From Caulochytrium protostelioides (Eukaryota > Chytridiomycota > Caulochytriomycetes > Caulochytriales > Caulochytriaceae): a stretch of DNA of 44,328 bases. Under the pieces are notes generated by a model that searched no databases, was not told where the DNA came from, and saw only the letters and a program-made list of their open reading frames with translations. Positions 31,010 through 40,637 of this stretch are shown one piece after another (within the stretch, counting starts at the first letter, position 1; each line of letters starts with the position of its first letter). The DNA lies in the NCBI GenBank assembly GCA_003615045.1, contig ML014265.1, forward strand, positions 1 to 44,328, read 5' to 3'. The translations under genes were made by a program, and so were the position numbers.

Positions 31010-31465
31010 GACAGGGGTACACAGAAAGAAGGCTACGATTCAAGAGGAACGCGTCGTAGGGTCAAAGAAGCTCCCCGATGAGATGGATGAGATGGACGGG
31101 CTGGATGGGCTGGAGCCGCGAAATAGCGACGAGCGAAGATCACAATGGTCCTGGGCGAAGGCGAAGGTACGGTCTAACAATAAATCAGGGAGATGCCCAA
31201 AGTCGATAATCGCAGAGGATCGATCATGCATCACACAGTTGGAATCGCATACTCACGTGCTCAGATCACAATGGGGGTGACTGTTCGCACGTCCAAATCG
31301 CGGCAGTCGACAACTCATGTGGTGACCACCACAGACGGCGATCGACTGAGTGCTGTTGTTGAGAAAGGGGGGCGTGAGACGCGGGGGGGCAGCTCTCACG
31401 ATCTCGACCGTCTCTCACGATCGCGGCGGGCACGCCGCGCAACCACCGTAGTTTTGTTTAACGAG
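31010..31465. promoter_or_regulatory. Upstream region of the OCRL-like gene
   Basis: About 455 bp with the presumed promoter and 5' UTR. Bases 31077-31116 carry an irregular GATGAGATGGA / GGGCTGGAT short repeat. A 10-base G-rich run lies near 31383. No supported gene. Confidence 0.45.
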
Positions 31466-32205
31466 ATATAGGCCCATCCTGGCGCCTCACGCTGCACACC
31501 ATGCCCTCCGTGGTGCCCCCCAGGGGTCCCCCACAGAGGCAATACGCACTTTGGTTCAGTGGCGGATGAGCTTGCCAACCTTGGGCCGCCACCTGGTTTG
31601 TTCCGGGTTGCGGCACAGCGCTATCGGTCTGGCGGGTAAGGCCAGACAGCGTCGGATGTTCAACGCGGCATGGAGGTCGCGGTTCACCAACTTGGTGTGA
31701 GTGGCTTCATGGCCGTTGGTGGCTTCATACCACAGCAAGTCACGAACCGTAGTTCCCAGGCGCCGGCGTTGGCCGGGTTTCAGGACCACATGCGTCGGGG
31801 CGTACACCCAGGTCATGCCGACCGGGTTGGCCGGCGTCGGCTCGGCCGCGGAAGCACCCGCGTGAGCACTGCGGGGCGGGTTGACCTGCGCCGGCGCGGT
31901 CGAGCGAGCGCTCGACCCACGCATGCGGACCGGGTTCACGGCCGCAGGCGCGGTTTGGGGAACGCTTGTCCGGGACGCGCGAGCGGTCGGCACCTTCGTC
32001 GGGACCCGGGGTTTCACCTTCGTCAGGATCCGATCCGTCTCGGCATGCACCTGGGTCGTCCGGAACTCGTCGATCAATACGGTGCGGAACCGCTGGGCGC
32101 ACGCCTTGTACGCGTAAGGTGTTGGAACAGAAATCTCGCCCTTGCCCCGGGGGCAAACTTGGCCGCGCCATAGGCGATCACCACTTCAGCGACCATGGGC
32201 TTCAT
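31466..32205 (-). pseudogene. Fanzor/OrfB element relic, copy D (best-preserved C-terminal half)
   Basis: Minus-strand relic. The frame 32077-31556 is open for 173 codons and ends at a natural-looking stop after ..KVGKLIRH. It contains the RuvC-II glutamate in IDEFRTTQVHAETDRILTKV, then a long spacer, a VVLKPGQRRR block, RDLLWYEATNGHE, and RuvC-III in VNRDLHAALNIRRC. A frameshift near 32080 separates it from the upstream YGAAKFAPG block (frame to 32205). The region 31810-31980 is longer than in the other copies and has three imperfect repeats around APA.VNP. The right end has the hairpin and GGATGGGCCTATA. Upstream of 32205 the sequence is not Fanzor but a sugar-porter fragment, in the same frame. 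Confidence 0.8.
31502..31541 (-). other. Terminal hairpin of Fanzor relic D
   Basis: Minus strand: arm TGCCTCTGTGG pairs with CCACGGAGGGCA (one bulge, one G-T wobble), enclosing GGGACCCCTGGGGGG. This is the clearest of the four hairpins. Confidence 0.42.
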
Positions 32206-32450
32206 GATGCCCATGCCCACGGTGGTGACGCGTCCGTTGGCGGCGCGGGCGAGCTCGGTCGTGTAGGCAGGTAGCGCCGTTAAGAGAAAGCCGATGCCGA
32301 CGCCTGTGATGGCATGTCCGAAGTCGAGCACGGCGACCGTATGGCTCGCGGCCTGCACAACGCCGCCGACGGCAAAGATCTGACTGCCCAGCTGAAATCG
32401 TGCCGCGGCGGCCCCGTGCTTCCATTGCTTACGGCTCGACGTACGCCGTG
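32206..32450 (-). pseudogene. MFS sugar-porter fragment fused to Fanzor relic D
   Basis: Minus-strand open frame reading ARFQLGSQIFAVGGVVQAAS, then HTVAVLDFGHAITGVGIGFL, LTALPAYTTELARAANGRVTT. This corresponds to membrane helices 3-4 of sugar-porter-type major facilitator proteins ('lG..if..Gai.qa.a......l..gR.i.GvGvG......vPlY..E.aPa..RGr'). The Arg of the usual GR motif is His here (GHAITG) and the RG after AA reads NGR, consistent with decay. Only about 80 codons remain. The frame continues without a stop into MKPMVAEVVIAYGAAKF of relic D. Confidence 0.65.
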
Positions 32451-33015
32451 ACCCAAGCGGCCAAGAGGAAGGCCAAGCAAAAGCGGGGACCCGGCCACAA
32501 AAATGATTTTCACCTTTGCGGAGTTCCGCGGAGTTCAGACGTGGCTTAGATGGGGCGAGGCCGGGGCAGGATGGTACGTTCGTTTGGGTGACCCTCTCGC
32601 GTGCTCAGTGCTCACACCAGTTCGGCTCCGTCATCACAGAACGGTGCAGGCTGCCTGTGCGTTCGAACCCCCGGGGTTATGCCCCGGCTTCGCCAAACAA
32701 CAAAATCCACAAAAACGTGTACCGGGTGCCGAATACCGGAGACATTTGGCCGTAGCCCAGAGCTCGTGGCGGCGTCTCGATTTGCGTCTCGATTGGCACG
32801 ATTGTCACCCTGATGGCCATACATCATACGTAGTCGCATCCTGCACGTCACCAGCCGATTTTCTCCCTCCAGCGCCCTGACCCTGCGCCGTCGTAAATTC
32901 ACATTCCCGCCTCACAGGCGCCACGTCGGAGCCGCCTGTTCATGTCGACTTGCCATCTAACCTAAATTCCGTCGAGGATCGCCACCCTTCACACTACGCT
33001 ACTCGTTACGTCGAG
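32451..33015. other. Upstream region of LTV1, no gene seen
   Basis: About 565 bp. The part next to LTV1 is its likely promoter and 5' UTR. A GTTCGAAC sequence near 32661 looks like a tRNA T-loop, but the flanks do not pair, so no tRNA is called. Confidence 0.45.
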
Positions 33016-35163
33016 ATGGTCAAAAAACGTTTCATCGATCCCAAGAAAGCGGTGCGCTTCCAGCTTGTGCACCGTGAAGATCATGGCGCTGGCGCTCCGT
33101 CAGGTGACGATGCGTCGCCGTTTGTTCTGCGAACGGTGGCCAAAGGTCGTCAAGTGGAGAATGAAGAGCTGATCAGTTTGGCTCAGAATTTCAGTGGAGA
33201 AGCGCATGCCCAAGCTGCTCAGGAGAGTATGCAGCTTTCTCGTCAGCTCGATTTTCAGAAAGACACCGATAAACTCATGCACACCGCGTCGCTCCTTCCA
33301 GATCTCGACCACGTGGGCGCCTATGATGACTTTCAGGACTATGACGAAAGTACGCCGCAGCTTTCCGTGGATGAGGCCGACGATGATAGTTCTGGATCCG
33401 ACCATGTGCCGAATCCGCGACAGGCTGTTGAAAAACTGGATCCTGAAGATGATCCAACCCTTTACGGCATTGACTTTCCGAATATCCATGAGTATGACTA
33501 CATGCAGCATTTGAAGCCCATCGGCCAAGATACGAACGCCGTGTATGTTCCTGCTGTTCAAACCGTGGACAAGAAAGCCAACCCCGCTGCTTTCAAGCTG
33601 AAAGAGATGGCCGACGCGGTTGCCGAGATTGAAAACGGCACGGACGAAAACGTGCCGTGGACCGGTGGCATCCACTTCAAGGATGCTGAAGCACGCAAAG
33701 TCATGAACAAGAACCCAGAAACTCGCCTCCAGCGTCAAGCTCGCCTCAAAGAGGAAGCGTACCAGCAGCACAAAGAGCACCTTGAGCGCAACTTGAACAA
33801 CGTCAAAGATGCCGAAACCGTGCGTCCTGAAGCATACGAAGCAGCCATTGGCGATGTTGAGCCCTCGATGCAGGAAATTTTCTACGCGCTGGAGGACGAA
33901 GCCTACGTGGAAGATGGTATTGACGATTTCTTTGAAGCGCTGGATGCTGAGGAGGTCCCGAAAGATGTATTGAAACGCGTCGAGCCCGATGCCTACACTC
34001 AGCACCAGGCCGAACGCAAGCAGGAGGACAACAAGCTCTGGGAAGCCGTGATGGCCTCCAAGCTGCTGTCAAGCGGCAACGACCACGACCAGATTGGCTT
34101 TGATCTGGACGACAATGGTTGTCTCATTGAGGGCACCCAGTACGGCGGCGCCCGCAGTGTTCGCAGCGTTGCCATGACCGCACAAACGGCGCGCACAGCG
34201 CGCACGGCGCGCATGGCACGCAAAAATGGTCTGAACGATGATACGCGTTCTGTGGCATCGTGGCGCTCCCGCATGACATCGGGAACCCGCCGCATCACGC
34301 CGCGTGAGGCGTCGCTGTTCTCCATGTCGTCGTCGGTCATGCCGCGCACGGAGCAGCTCACGATGATTGATGACCGGTTCGAACGGGTGCTGGAGGACTA
34401 CGACGACGAAGCGCTCGGTGAGCTCGACGAGGACGAGACCTTCAACCCTCAGGGGCGTGGATGCACCGCCGACACGGCAGATGATGACTTGATGCGTGCC
34501 CTCGGCCAATGGAACCAGGAGTTCCGTGTTATTCACGCCGGGACGGGGCGCGCCCGCGTGGGCGAGCACAAAAACCCCCTCGAAGCCCTAGACGCCTGGC
34601 GCGCGGGTCTGCGTGAAACGGTCAAGCTGACAGAGGAAGAGACGATGGTCGAGGTCTTTGATCCGGAGGCCCCCGCTCACGAAGACGATAAGCGCATCCC
34701 GATGCCAGTGACCAAGGAGTACAACCTGTGGGACGTTCAGACGGCTCACTCCGGCACATCGAATATCTACAACCGGCCCGCTATTCTTCGCGCACGTCCG
34801 GCGCGCAAACCCAGGCATATTATCCTTCGCAAGGACGGTATGCCTGTGGTCTGTGAAGAGGAAGCCACGGCTAGCCGCGCTGGCATCGCGCCTTCATCGG
34901 CCGGGTCTGAGCAAGACGAGGATTCTGATGACCACCTTGACAGTGCAAGCGTCATGGCCCATCGTGACACGAGCTTTGCGCGCAATCGCAAGGAGACCAA
35001 AGAAGAGCGCGCTGCTCGTAAAGCTGCGCTCAAAGAAGAGAAGCGTGAGCGCCGCGCCGTGAAGAAGGATAACAAGGTTGCTTTCAAGGAAGAAAGTCAA
35101 CGGCAGGTGCGTATTCGTCACAAGCAGCAAGCGATTCAGCCCGCCGTCGTCACATTCAATTAA
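33016..35163 (+). CDS. LTV1: LTV1, 40S ribosome biogenesis and export factor
   Basis: ORF of 715 residues from ATG 33016. The frame is open further up to 32950, but that codon is TTG and the upstream part does not look like the family. The start MVKKRFIDPKKAVRFQLVHR matches the LTV1 N-terminus ('KKfIdkk.a.tF.LVhRsq.D'). NIHEYDYMQHLKPIGQ matches the conserved 'ddDYDYLQHLk' block. The C-terminus KETKEERAARKAALKEEKRE, followed by RRAVKKDNKVAFKEE, is the typical LTV1 tail. LTV1 binds pre-40S particles near Rps3/Enp1, is released after phosphorylation, and aids nuclear export. It is longer than human LTV1 (475) because of acidic inserts, and it holds an Ala/Arg/Thr repeat (TARTARTARMAR) near 34180-34225. 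Confidence 0.93.
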   Translation: MVKKRFIDPKKAVRFQLVHREDHGAGAPSGDDASPFVLRTVAKGRQVENEELISLAQNFSGEAHAQAAQESMQLSRQLDFQKDTDKLMHTASLLPDLDHVGAYDDFQDYDESTPQLSVDEADDDSSGSDHVPNPRQAVEKLDPEDDPTLYGIDFPNIHEYDYMQHLKPIGQDTNAVYVPAVQTVDKKANPAAFKLKEMADAVAEIENGTDENVPWTGGIHFKDAEARKVMNKNPETRLQRQARLKEEAYQQHKEHLERNLNNVKDAETVRPEAYEAAIGDVEPSMQEIFYALEDEAYVEDGIDDFFEALDAEEVPKDVLKRVEPDAYTQHQAERKQEDNKLWEAVMASKLLSSGNDHDQIGFDLDDNGCLIEGTQYGGARSVRSVAMTAQTARTARTARMARKNGLNDDTRSVASWRSRMTSGTRRITPREASLFSMSSSVMPRTEQLTMIDDRFERVLEDYDDEALGELDEDETFNPQGRGCTADTADDDLMRALGQWNQEFRVIHAGTGRARVGEHKNPLEALDAWRAGLRETVKLTEEETMVEVFDPEAPAHEDDKRIPMPVTKEYNLWDVQTAHSGTSNIYNRPAILRARPARKPRHIILRKDGMPVVCEEEATASRAGIAPSSAGSEQDEDSDDHLDSASVMAHRDTSFARNRKETKEERAARKAALKEEKRERRAVKKDNKVAFKEESQRQVRIRHKQQAIQPAVVTFN

Positions 35164-35753
35164 ATATACGCGTGGGCCGCTCCGTGCGTATGTACTTGCA
35201 GCGGACTGCAGAGAGCGGCCAGCTCTTCAGTCTGCAGCTGTATCGTGACAGCAAGCGGGTCCGCCAATGTAACGCCATGGTAGCAATATTTATATCGATA
35301 TAATTTTTGAGGAAACTCCGCTTGGTGTTATTGCTGGTGCTGGCATTCGGCCAACCTAGTACGACGCTTTGAATGCGCTTATCCGTATTTGTCTGATCAC
35401 TGCGTGTGATCCATGGTGGCCAAGCACATCCGGGCTGGGTCGGCCTTTCCCGTCTTGTCCCGCTCGCCGCGACTGCTCCTCGCTTCGGCACCCACGCGGG
35501 CGCGAAGGGCAGCATCCCTCTCCACGCCGCGGTTTGAAGGTCAACAAAAGCGCGTGACGACTCACGAACTATGCTCATGTTCTGCAGATTTTGATTGGAA
35601 ACCCGGGGGTTCAGTATAGCACAATCGGTTGCACGGGAAACTGATACAATAAATAGCACCGTCCATTTGCAACACGTCTGCGCCCTGTCTTTTCACGTCA
35701 CCGCGCCGTCTGCCCGGTCTACTCCGTCTGTCCGGTCTACTCCGTCACCAGCC
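35164..35753. other. Intergenic region, no gene supported
   Basis: About 590 bp. A perfect 14-bp palindrome TTATATCGATATAA lies at 35290-35303 in an A/T-rich patch about 130 bp past LTV1. Overlapping ORFs on the minus strand (35156-35659) have no known domain. The last 100 bp, with repeated GTCTACTCCGTC, is the likely 5' UTR of the next gene. Confidence 0.45.
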
Positions 35754-37509
35754 ATGTCCGCCACCCCGGCCCGATGGGCTGCCTTCATCGCTACGGTCTC
35801 AGCCATCAGCATTGGCTTAATTGCGTATAGCTTGATGGGACGTGATAGCAGATCAAGCACGAGCTCGGATGCTTCCAAGCGTGGTCTAGCGACACAACCC
35901 GATACAAAGGTAAGCCTCGCGCCGCAGAGATGACGGCGACGAACTCGAGTTATCTTTTTTAAAAGGCCTAGAGTCTCTCAAGTGAGACCACCTGACTCGA
36001 TCGTACTGATCCTTTCCTGGTATGTTTTCCCGATCGGTGCGTTTGATGGCTTCTATAATGAAATGGTATGCGATGATTTTCGCGACAAAGAATGTGGAAG
36101 ATTCATCTGCATCTTCCGCAGGTCTCTCGAAGCCGGCTGACCAATGCACTCGCACGCGGAGCGAGAGTGAGCATGAGGAATCACATAGCGTCACCCCTGG
36201 TCTATCTCAGTCTCGCGACGTTCGTGACACGCTTGACGAGACGGATCAGGAAACGCACAGTTCCGATAAGCACGATGATAAGTCGCCAGCATCCGACAAT
36301 AATTCACCTGAAGCAAGCACAAACGTTGTGTCGATACCCGTAATTGGAGCCACTGTGGATCTAGCCAAGGACGATGATGACAAAATTCACGTGGGCCTTT
36401 CGAATGAGGGGGTTAAATTTATGGAGCCGGTCGCGGTGGCTGCTTATGCGGATTCTCCTATTAGCCATGCTGAGGGTGGCTGTGAACCACCGGTTTATCG
36501 TACAGATACTACATCGAGTGCCGAGGAACTGTCCCACGTGGTCGAACCACTGACAGCTGTATCTGCAGAAGCTGATGAAACCCACACACCGTGCATCACT
36601 GATGGTGCTAACGCAGATGAAAGTGTCGGTCAACAACCCGACCATGATTCAGCTGCGACATTGTCACCTAGCCGTCAAGCTGAAAATGGCGGCGACTTGC
36701 CCGGCGATGCGGCAGCCGGACGAAAGCGTCCAGAGGAGGGTGCGGATATGCTTGCGACGCACTTGAGCGTTGACCAGGGCTCTGACGCGGGTATCCATCC
36801 TTCGACAAACCTGCATGCCTGCGCGATGGCAGAACAAGGGTCTGCCGAACACCAAGCGAGACGCGCCTCTGTTTCCGCCAGCGACACCTCTCCCCGTGGT
36901 TCATCATTCAACCTCGAGGCTGCCGAGTTCGTTCCGTCGCAGCGATCTTCTGTCACTACTAACACGGGTTCTGAGTTCAATATGAATGCCCCCGAGTTCG
37001 TTCCTGGACAAAATGTTGAGGAGGCGCGACCGAGTGATGCCGCCGCGCTTGACATCGATACGAACTCAGTGAAAAGAGACCCTGTCGATCAGCCGGAAAC
37101 AAATATCAGCACGGCAACGATCTCTGGCCAGTCCGATAATCCCCGGAATAGTAGTGGAGCATTGGAAATGCAGGCCATCTCGGTACCTCAGCACGAAATC
37201 GTACATTCATCTCTTGACGACGTCAACGTAGATTCCCCTGTCGTAGAGAGGCAAAGTCCAAGTCAAAAGATTTCGAATCGCGCTCCACCTGGGAGCGATC
37301 CGTCTCTCTGTACCTTCTTTCCGCAATGCAAGTTTGGGGATCGCTGCAAATATCAGCATCCTCCTGGGATCATCAACGTCGTCCCCAAGTCGGGCTCTCA
37401 TGGCCGAACAAGGCGGCATGGTTGTCAAAATAGAAAAGCCAAAAGCAGTAGTAGCTTGGCTAGTAGACCACAGGCAGTCATATCATCCCCGGCTCTCAAT
37501 GCGAGCTGA
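35754..37509 (+). CDS. Predicted membrane-anchored protein with two PAM2 motifs and a CCCH zinc finger
   Basis: Proposed exons are 35754-35909 and 36091-37509 (intron GTAAGC..AAAG, phase 0; the acceptor is weak), about 524 residues. Exon 1 gives MSATPARWAAFIATVSAISI, a short N-terminal signal anchor like those of mitochondrial outer-membrane proteins such as Tom70. Then comes a long acidic disordered region. Two PAM2 motifs, FNLEAAEFVP (near 36905-36935) and FNMNAPEFVP (near 36978-37007), match the PABP MLLE-binding consensus 'LN..A.EF.P'. Near the C-terminus, CTFFPQCKFGDRCKYQH is a C-x5-C-x5-C-x3-H finger, an RNA-binding type, followed by a basic tail. I know no family with this combination. 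Alternatively exon 1 is its own small gene and this protein starts at ATG 36022 (495 residues). Confidence 0.65.
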
Positions 37510-38257
37510 ATTCATGCTTAGCTTCTAATAAACTTGCTGTGACATCCGTTATGCGTACAACGGAACTTTGCCATTACTTATCGATGGTGTATGATAGACC
37601 CTGACGAGCGCTGCGCGACTCATTACCTCGTACGCTCGTGTTAAGTCGTCTCAAAGGAGGGCTTTGTTTGAGTTTATGTATGTATAATATATACGGTTCG
37701 AATGCGTTTCGGATAGGTAGTTTGGCAGCTCCTTTCGAAAGATATTGACGTTGCTATGAATATCCATCGTACATATACAACACACATTCTTTGAATATTC
37801 AAGCAGCATGATGAGCCAAAGGATCGTGTCGCACCCCCTTTCTTTCGTGCGATCGTCTCAAAATGAGGCGCAGTCGATTTCTCGGTGGGGGCTTTAGCGG
37901 CACGATCAGAACGCGCAGACCGCGAACTTTTCCTGTGGACGGATGGTTGCGGTAGCGCAAGTCGGCCACCCGACGTGATTGATCAGTGTATTTGAGTCAG
38001 CCTGAATCTAAAAATCTGCTTATAGACCCGTTCGTGCTGCTGTCGCGTTGTTGCTTTCGGAAACACCGTCTGCCGCACTAGTCTCACTGACTGACACGGC
38101 ATCGTCACCATACCCCGTCCCGTCTTATCACTCCACCTCCACGGTTACGATCCCACCCGCTCTCCCGGTTCTACAAATTTGGAACATCACTCACCTGCTT
38201 GTAGCTCTTGTAGCTCCTCTTCATCTCCCGCGGCACGAGTTCTGGAACTAAGTCATC
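37510..38257. promoter_or_regulatory. Intergenic region upstream of PSMA1
   Basis: About 750 bp. It contains AATAAAC near 37526 (possible poly(A) signal of the PAM2 gene), an A/T-rich TATAATATATA at 37682-37693, and the presumed proteasome-gene promoter. I did not see a yeast-type PACE element (GGTGGCAAA). No ORF is supported. Confidence 0.4.
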
Positions 38258-39708
38258 ATGTTTCGCAACCAGTCAGTTACTCTTTTTATTCTGCTTTTTG
38301 TCGCGATACCGCTCAGCCGACGTGTCATGCTACCCTTTTGCAAACAGAGCGCGGCCGTGGCGCGTATGCGACTGAGAAGTCTTGCCGAAAGAACTCGTCC
38401 GCGCTTGCAGTCATAACGCGTATGCTTAGCTGGCGAATGGCTGGCGGCATCGTAACGAACACTTGTTTCAGAAACTGCTGTGAGCAGCGTTGATGACTCT
38501 AAGTTTTGTCGACCTACATGACACTGCTGCATGCCGGATGACGCTATTGCGCACAGCATCCTTTGTACCACCACACCTACTCACATGATCTTTCTCCCTT
38601 GGCATAAATTTTTTATGTTATGGTAGGTATGACGGTGATGCAACCACGTGGTCGCCTCAGGGCCGCATCCACCAAGTGGAATATGCCATGGAGGCGGTGA
38701 AACAAGGCTCTGCAGCTGTTGGTCTTCGCTCAAACACCCACGCCGTGCTGGTCTCTCTTAACGTAAGTGATTGCTATATGTTGCTAATGATTCAATCACT
38801 TCAGCCAGCGTTCTCACTCTCACTCGTCTTCTCAATGATTCGATGACATGAACTGCTAAATTATCCACGTATCGCGCTCTGGTCGGCCGTTGACACCACT
38901 GCGCTACTATATTGTATCCTCCTGCCATTGGCATCAATTATGTCTCGACTGTTCGCAGCGATCATTCGGAGATCTGGCTACTCACAAGGAGAAGCTCATC
39001 AAGATCGATGGGCACATGGGCATTGCCTTTTCGGGTCTCCTTTCTGACGCCCGCATCCTAAGGTATGTATGGCCCCATATATGGCGGTGGATTTGCTGCT
39101 GTCTGATCTCTGTTCTCACCGCATTGTTGTTTCGTCATTGCAGCTCGTTCATGCGAAGGGAGGCCTTGACTTCCAAGATGCTTTACGACCGCAGCGTCCC
39201 CGTGTCACGCGTTGTCGAGGCCATCGGCAACAAGGCGCAAGTCAACACTCAACAGTACGGCAACCGCCCTTATGGCGTGGGTCTCCTCGTCGCCGGCCAC
39301 GACGAAACTGGCCCCCACATCCATGAGTGCATGCCTTCTGGCACCACCTTTGACTACGTCGCCATGGCCATCGGATCGCGATCCCAGAGTGCCAAGACTT
39401 ATCTTGAGAAGCATTTTGAGTCGTTCGCATCGGCCACCCTGGATGAGCTCATCTTGCATGGTGTCCGTGCATTGCGTGACTGTCTCCAGCAGGACCAGAA
39501 TTTGACGGTTGAGAGTTGCTCAGTGGGCGTCGTCGGTAAAGATACCCCTTTTGATATCCTGGATGGGGCTCGTCTCGGTGACTTCATTCAGAAGGTGGAG
39601 ACAACCGAGGGTGGTCGTCGAGGTGCCCACGCGGTCCCGGTTGAGACTTCAAATGTCACCCCTTCGGAGACACCGGCTGCTGACCAGGACACGCAGATGA
39701 GCACCTAA
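38258..39708 (+). CDS. PSMA1: 20S proteasome subunit alpha-6 (PSMA1 / Pre5)
   Basis: Four exons: 38258-38271, 38627-38762, 38959-39062, 39144-39708. Introns are GTCAGT..GTAG, GTAAGT..GCAG, GTATGT..GCAG. The joined product is 272 residues (human 263). Exon 1 encodes only MFRNQ (split in the last codon), as in the human protein. Exon 2 gives [20 protein letters not shown] and [15 protein letters not shown], the alpha-subunit signature that forms the gate and ring contact. Exon 3 gives [20 protein letters not shown]. Exon 4 gives [41 protein letters not shown] and [11 protein letters not shown], all as in PSMA1 rather than other alpha subunits. The acidic tail ends DQDTQMST. Alpha subunits lack protease activity and make the outer rings of the core particle. 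Confidence 0.95.
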
Positions 39709-40637
39709 GTGCAATTTATAAATTGCTTCATACATTTATAATCTGATGAGAGACAGCGCTCAGCTCTAGTTTTTAAAGCTTCCACCCGAGACCCTACGGT
39801 ATTGGGACATTATCAGCGGCTTCGTCGTCTTGACTCGGCACATCAGGTGTCTCGATGCCACTGCTTCCGCACATATACCGAGCGCATGCAATGAGGAAAT
39901 CGTAGTGCCCCAGCATCATCAAGAAATCTTTGTTCACGATGGCGGCGCGAGGCGACCGCCTGACACCCCTGGGATGGAGGTAGGGAGGAAACACTCGAGG
40001 TGGCATATAGTCGTGTTGGTTGGTACAAGATTCGAGACGTCATTGCCATCTCCAGACAAGCACTGTCGGTCTTCGAAGCAATGGAAGGAATATGTTGAGC
40101 AGTTTGATGCGGTCAGCAACCACCACAAAACTTCCTTTGGAGGAAATTCAGGATCCATCAAGTCCCTCGAGAATCCCTCGTTGCTTGGCCATTCTCAGCT
40201 CTGTCGATCCGATGTCCGAGTCGCATCCTTTGTGCCAAATTCCGGGTCATCAGCTGGAGGTTCGGAGGCCGGGTGGCGGCACGTCTTTCCCTGGTTTGGA
40301 AAATGACTCGTCGGGTCAAGGCATGACGCGAGTCACTGCGTCGTAATATGTCGTAACATGGCCGTATGCCATATGCATAGATACAGACGCGGTGTGCCCT
40401 GTCTTTGACTGGGCTTGTGTGGCGTGCTTGTTTCCATAATCGCTTGACGTAGGTCACCGTCCCAGTCCACCCGCCTCCGTACCACCCCGGCAGGCTTTTG
40501 CAGGCCATGCCTGCAAAAGCCGTCGTGATCCGCGGGGGGACGAGCCCGACGTGATTGCCCCGGAAAAGCCATTAATCAATGACTCGGGGGAAACTGAGGG
40601 CCCCAGAGAAAGTGCCCCCCAGGCGCCAATCCCCACC
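39709..40637. other. Gap downstream of PSMA1, possible unresolved gene
   Basis: About 930 bp. On the minus strand a strong acceptor (CTCCCTACCTCCATCCCAG, ending near 39978) leads into an open frame ending ..KDFLMMLGHYDFLIACARYM..NVPIP at 39794, which could be a final exon. I found no matching upstream donor. Plus-strand frames (39830-40306, 40020-40346) overlap it. No family is recognised on either strand. Confidence 0.3.
40493..40521. repeat. Perfect inverted repeat, 13-bp arms
   Basis: GGCTTTTGCAGGC and GCCTGCAAAAGCC flank a three-base spacer CAT, so the strand can fold into a 13-bp perfect stem. It lies about 120-145 bp upstream of the left end of Fanzor relic E. It lacks a following T run, so it is not a simple Pol III terminator. 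Function is unknown. Confidence 0.85.

Noticed and set aside
32655-32680. GTTCGAAC, a tRNA T-loop-like sequence
   Set aside because: The flanking five-base arms do not pair on either strand.
32950-33015. 22-codon N-terminal extension of LTV1
   Set aside because: The first codon is TTG; LTV1 homology starts directly at the ATG at 33016.
33100-34005. Minus-strand ORF of 301 codons inside LTV1
   Set aside because: It is antisense to a well-supported gene and has no domain; long antisense frames are common in G/C-biased codons.
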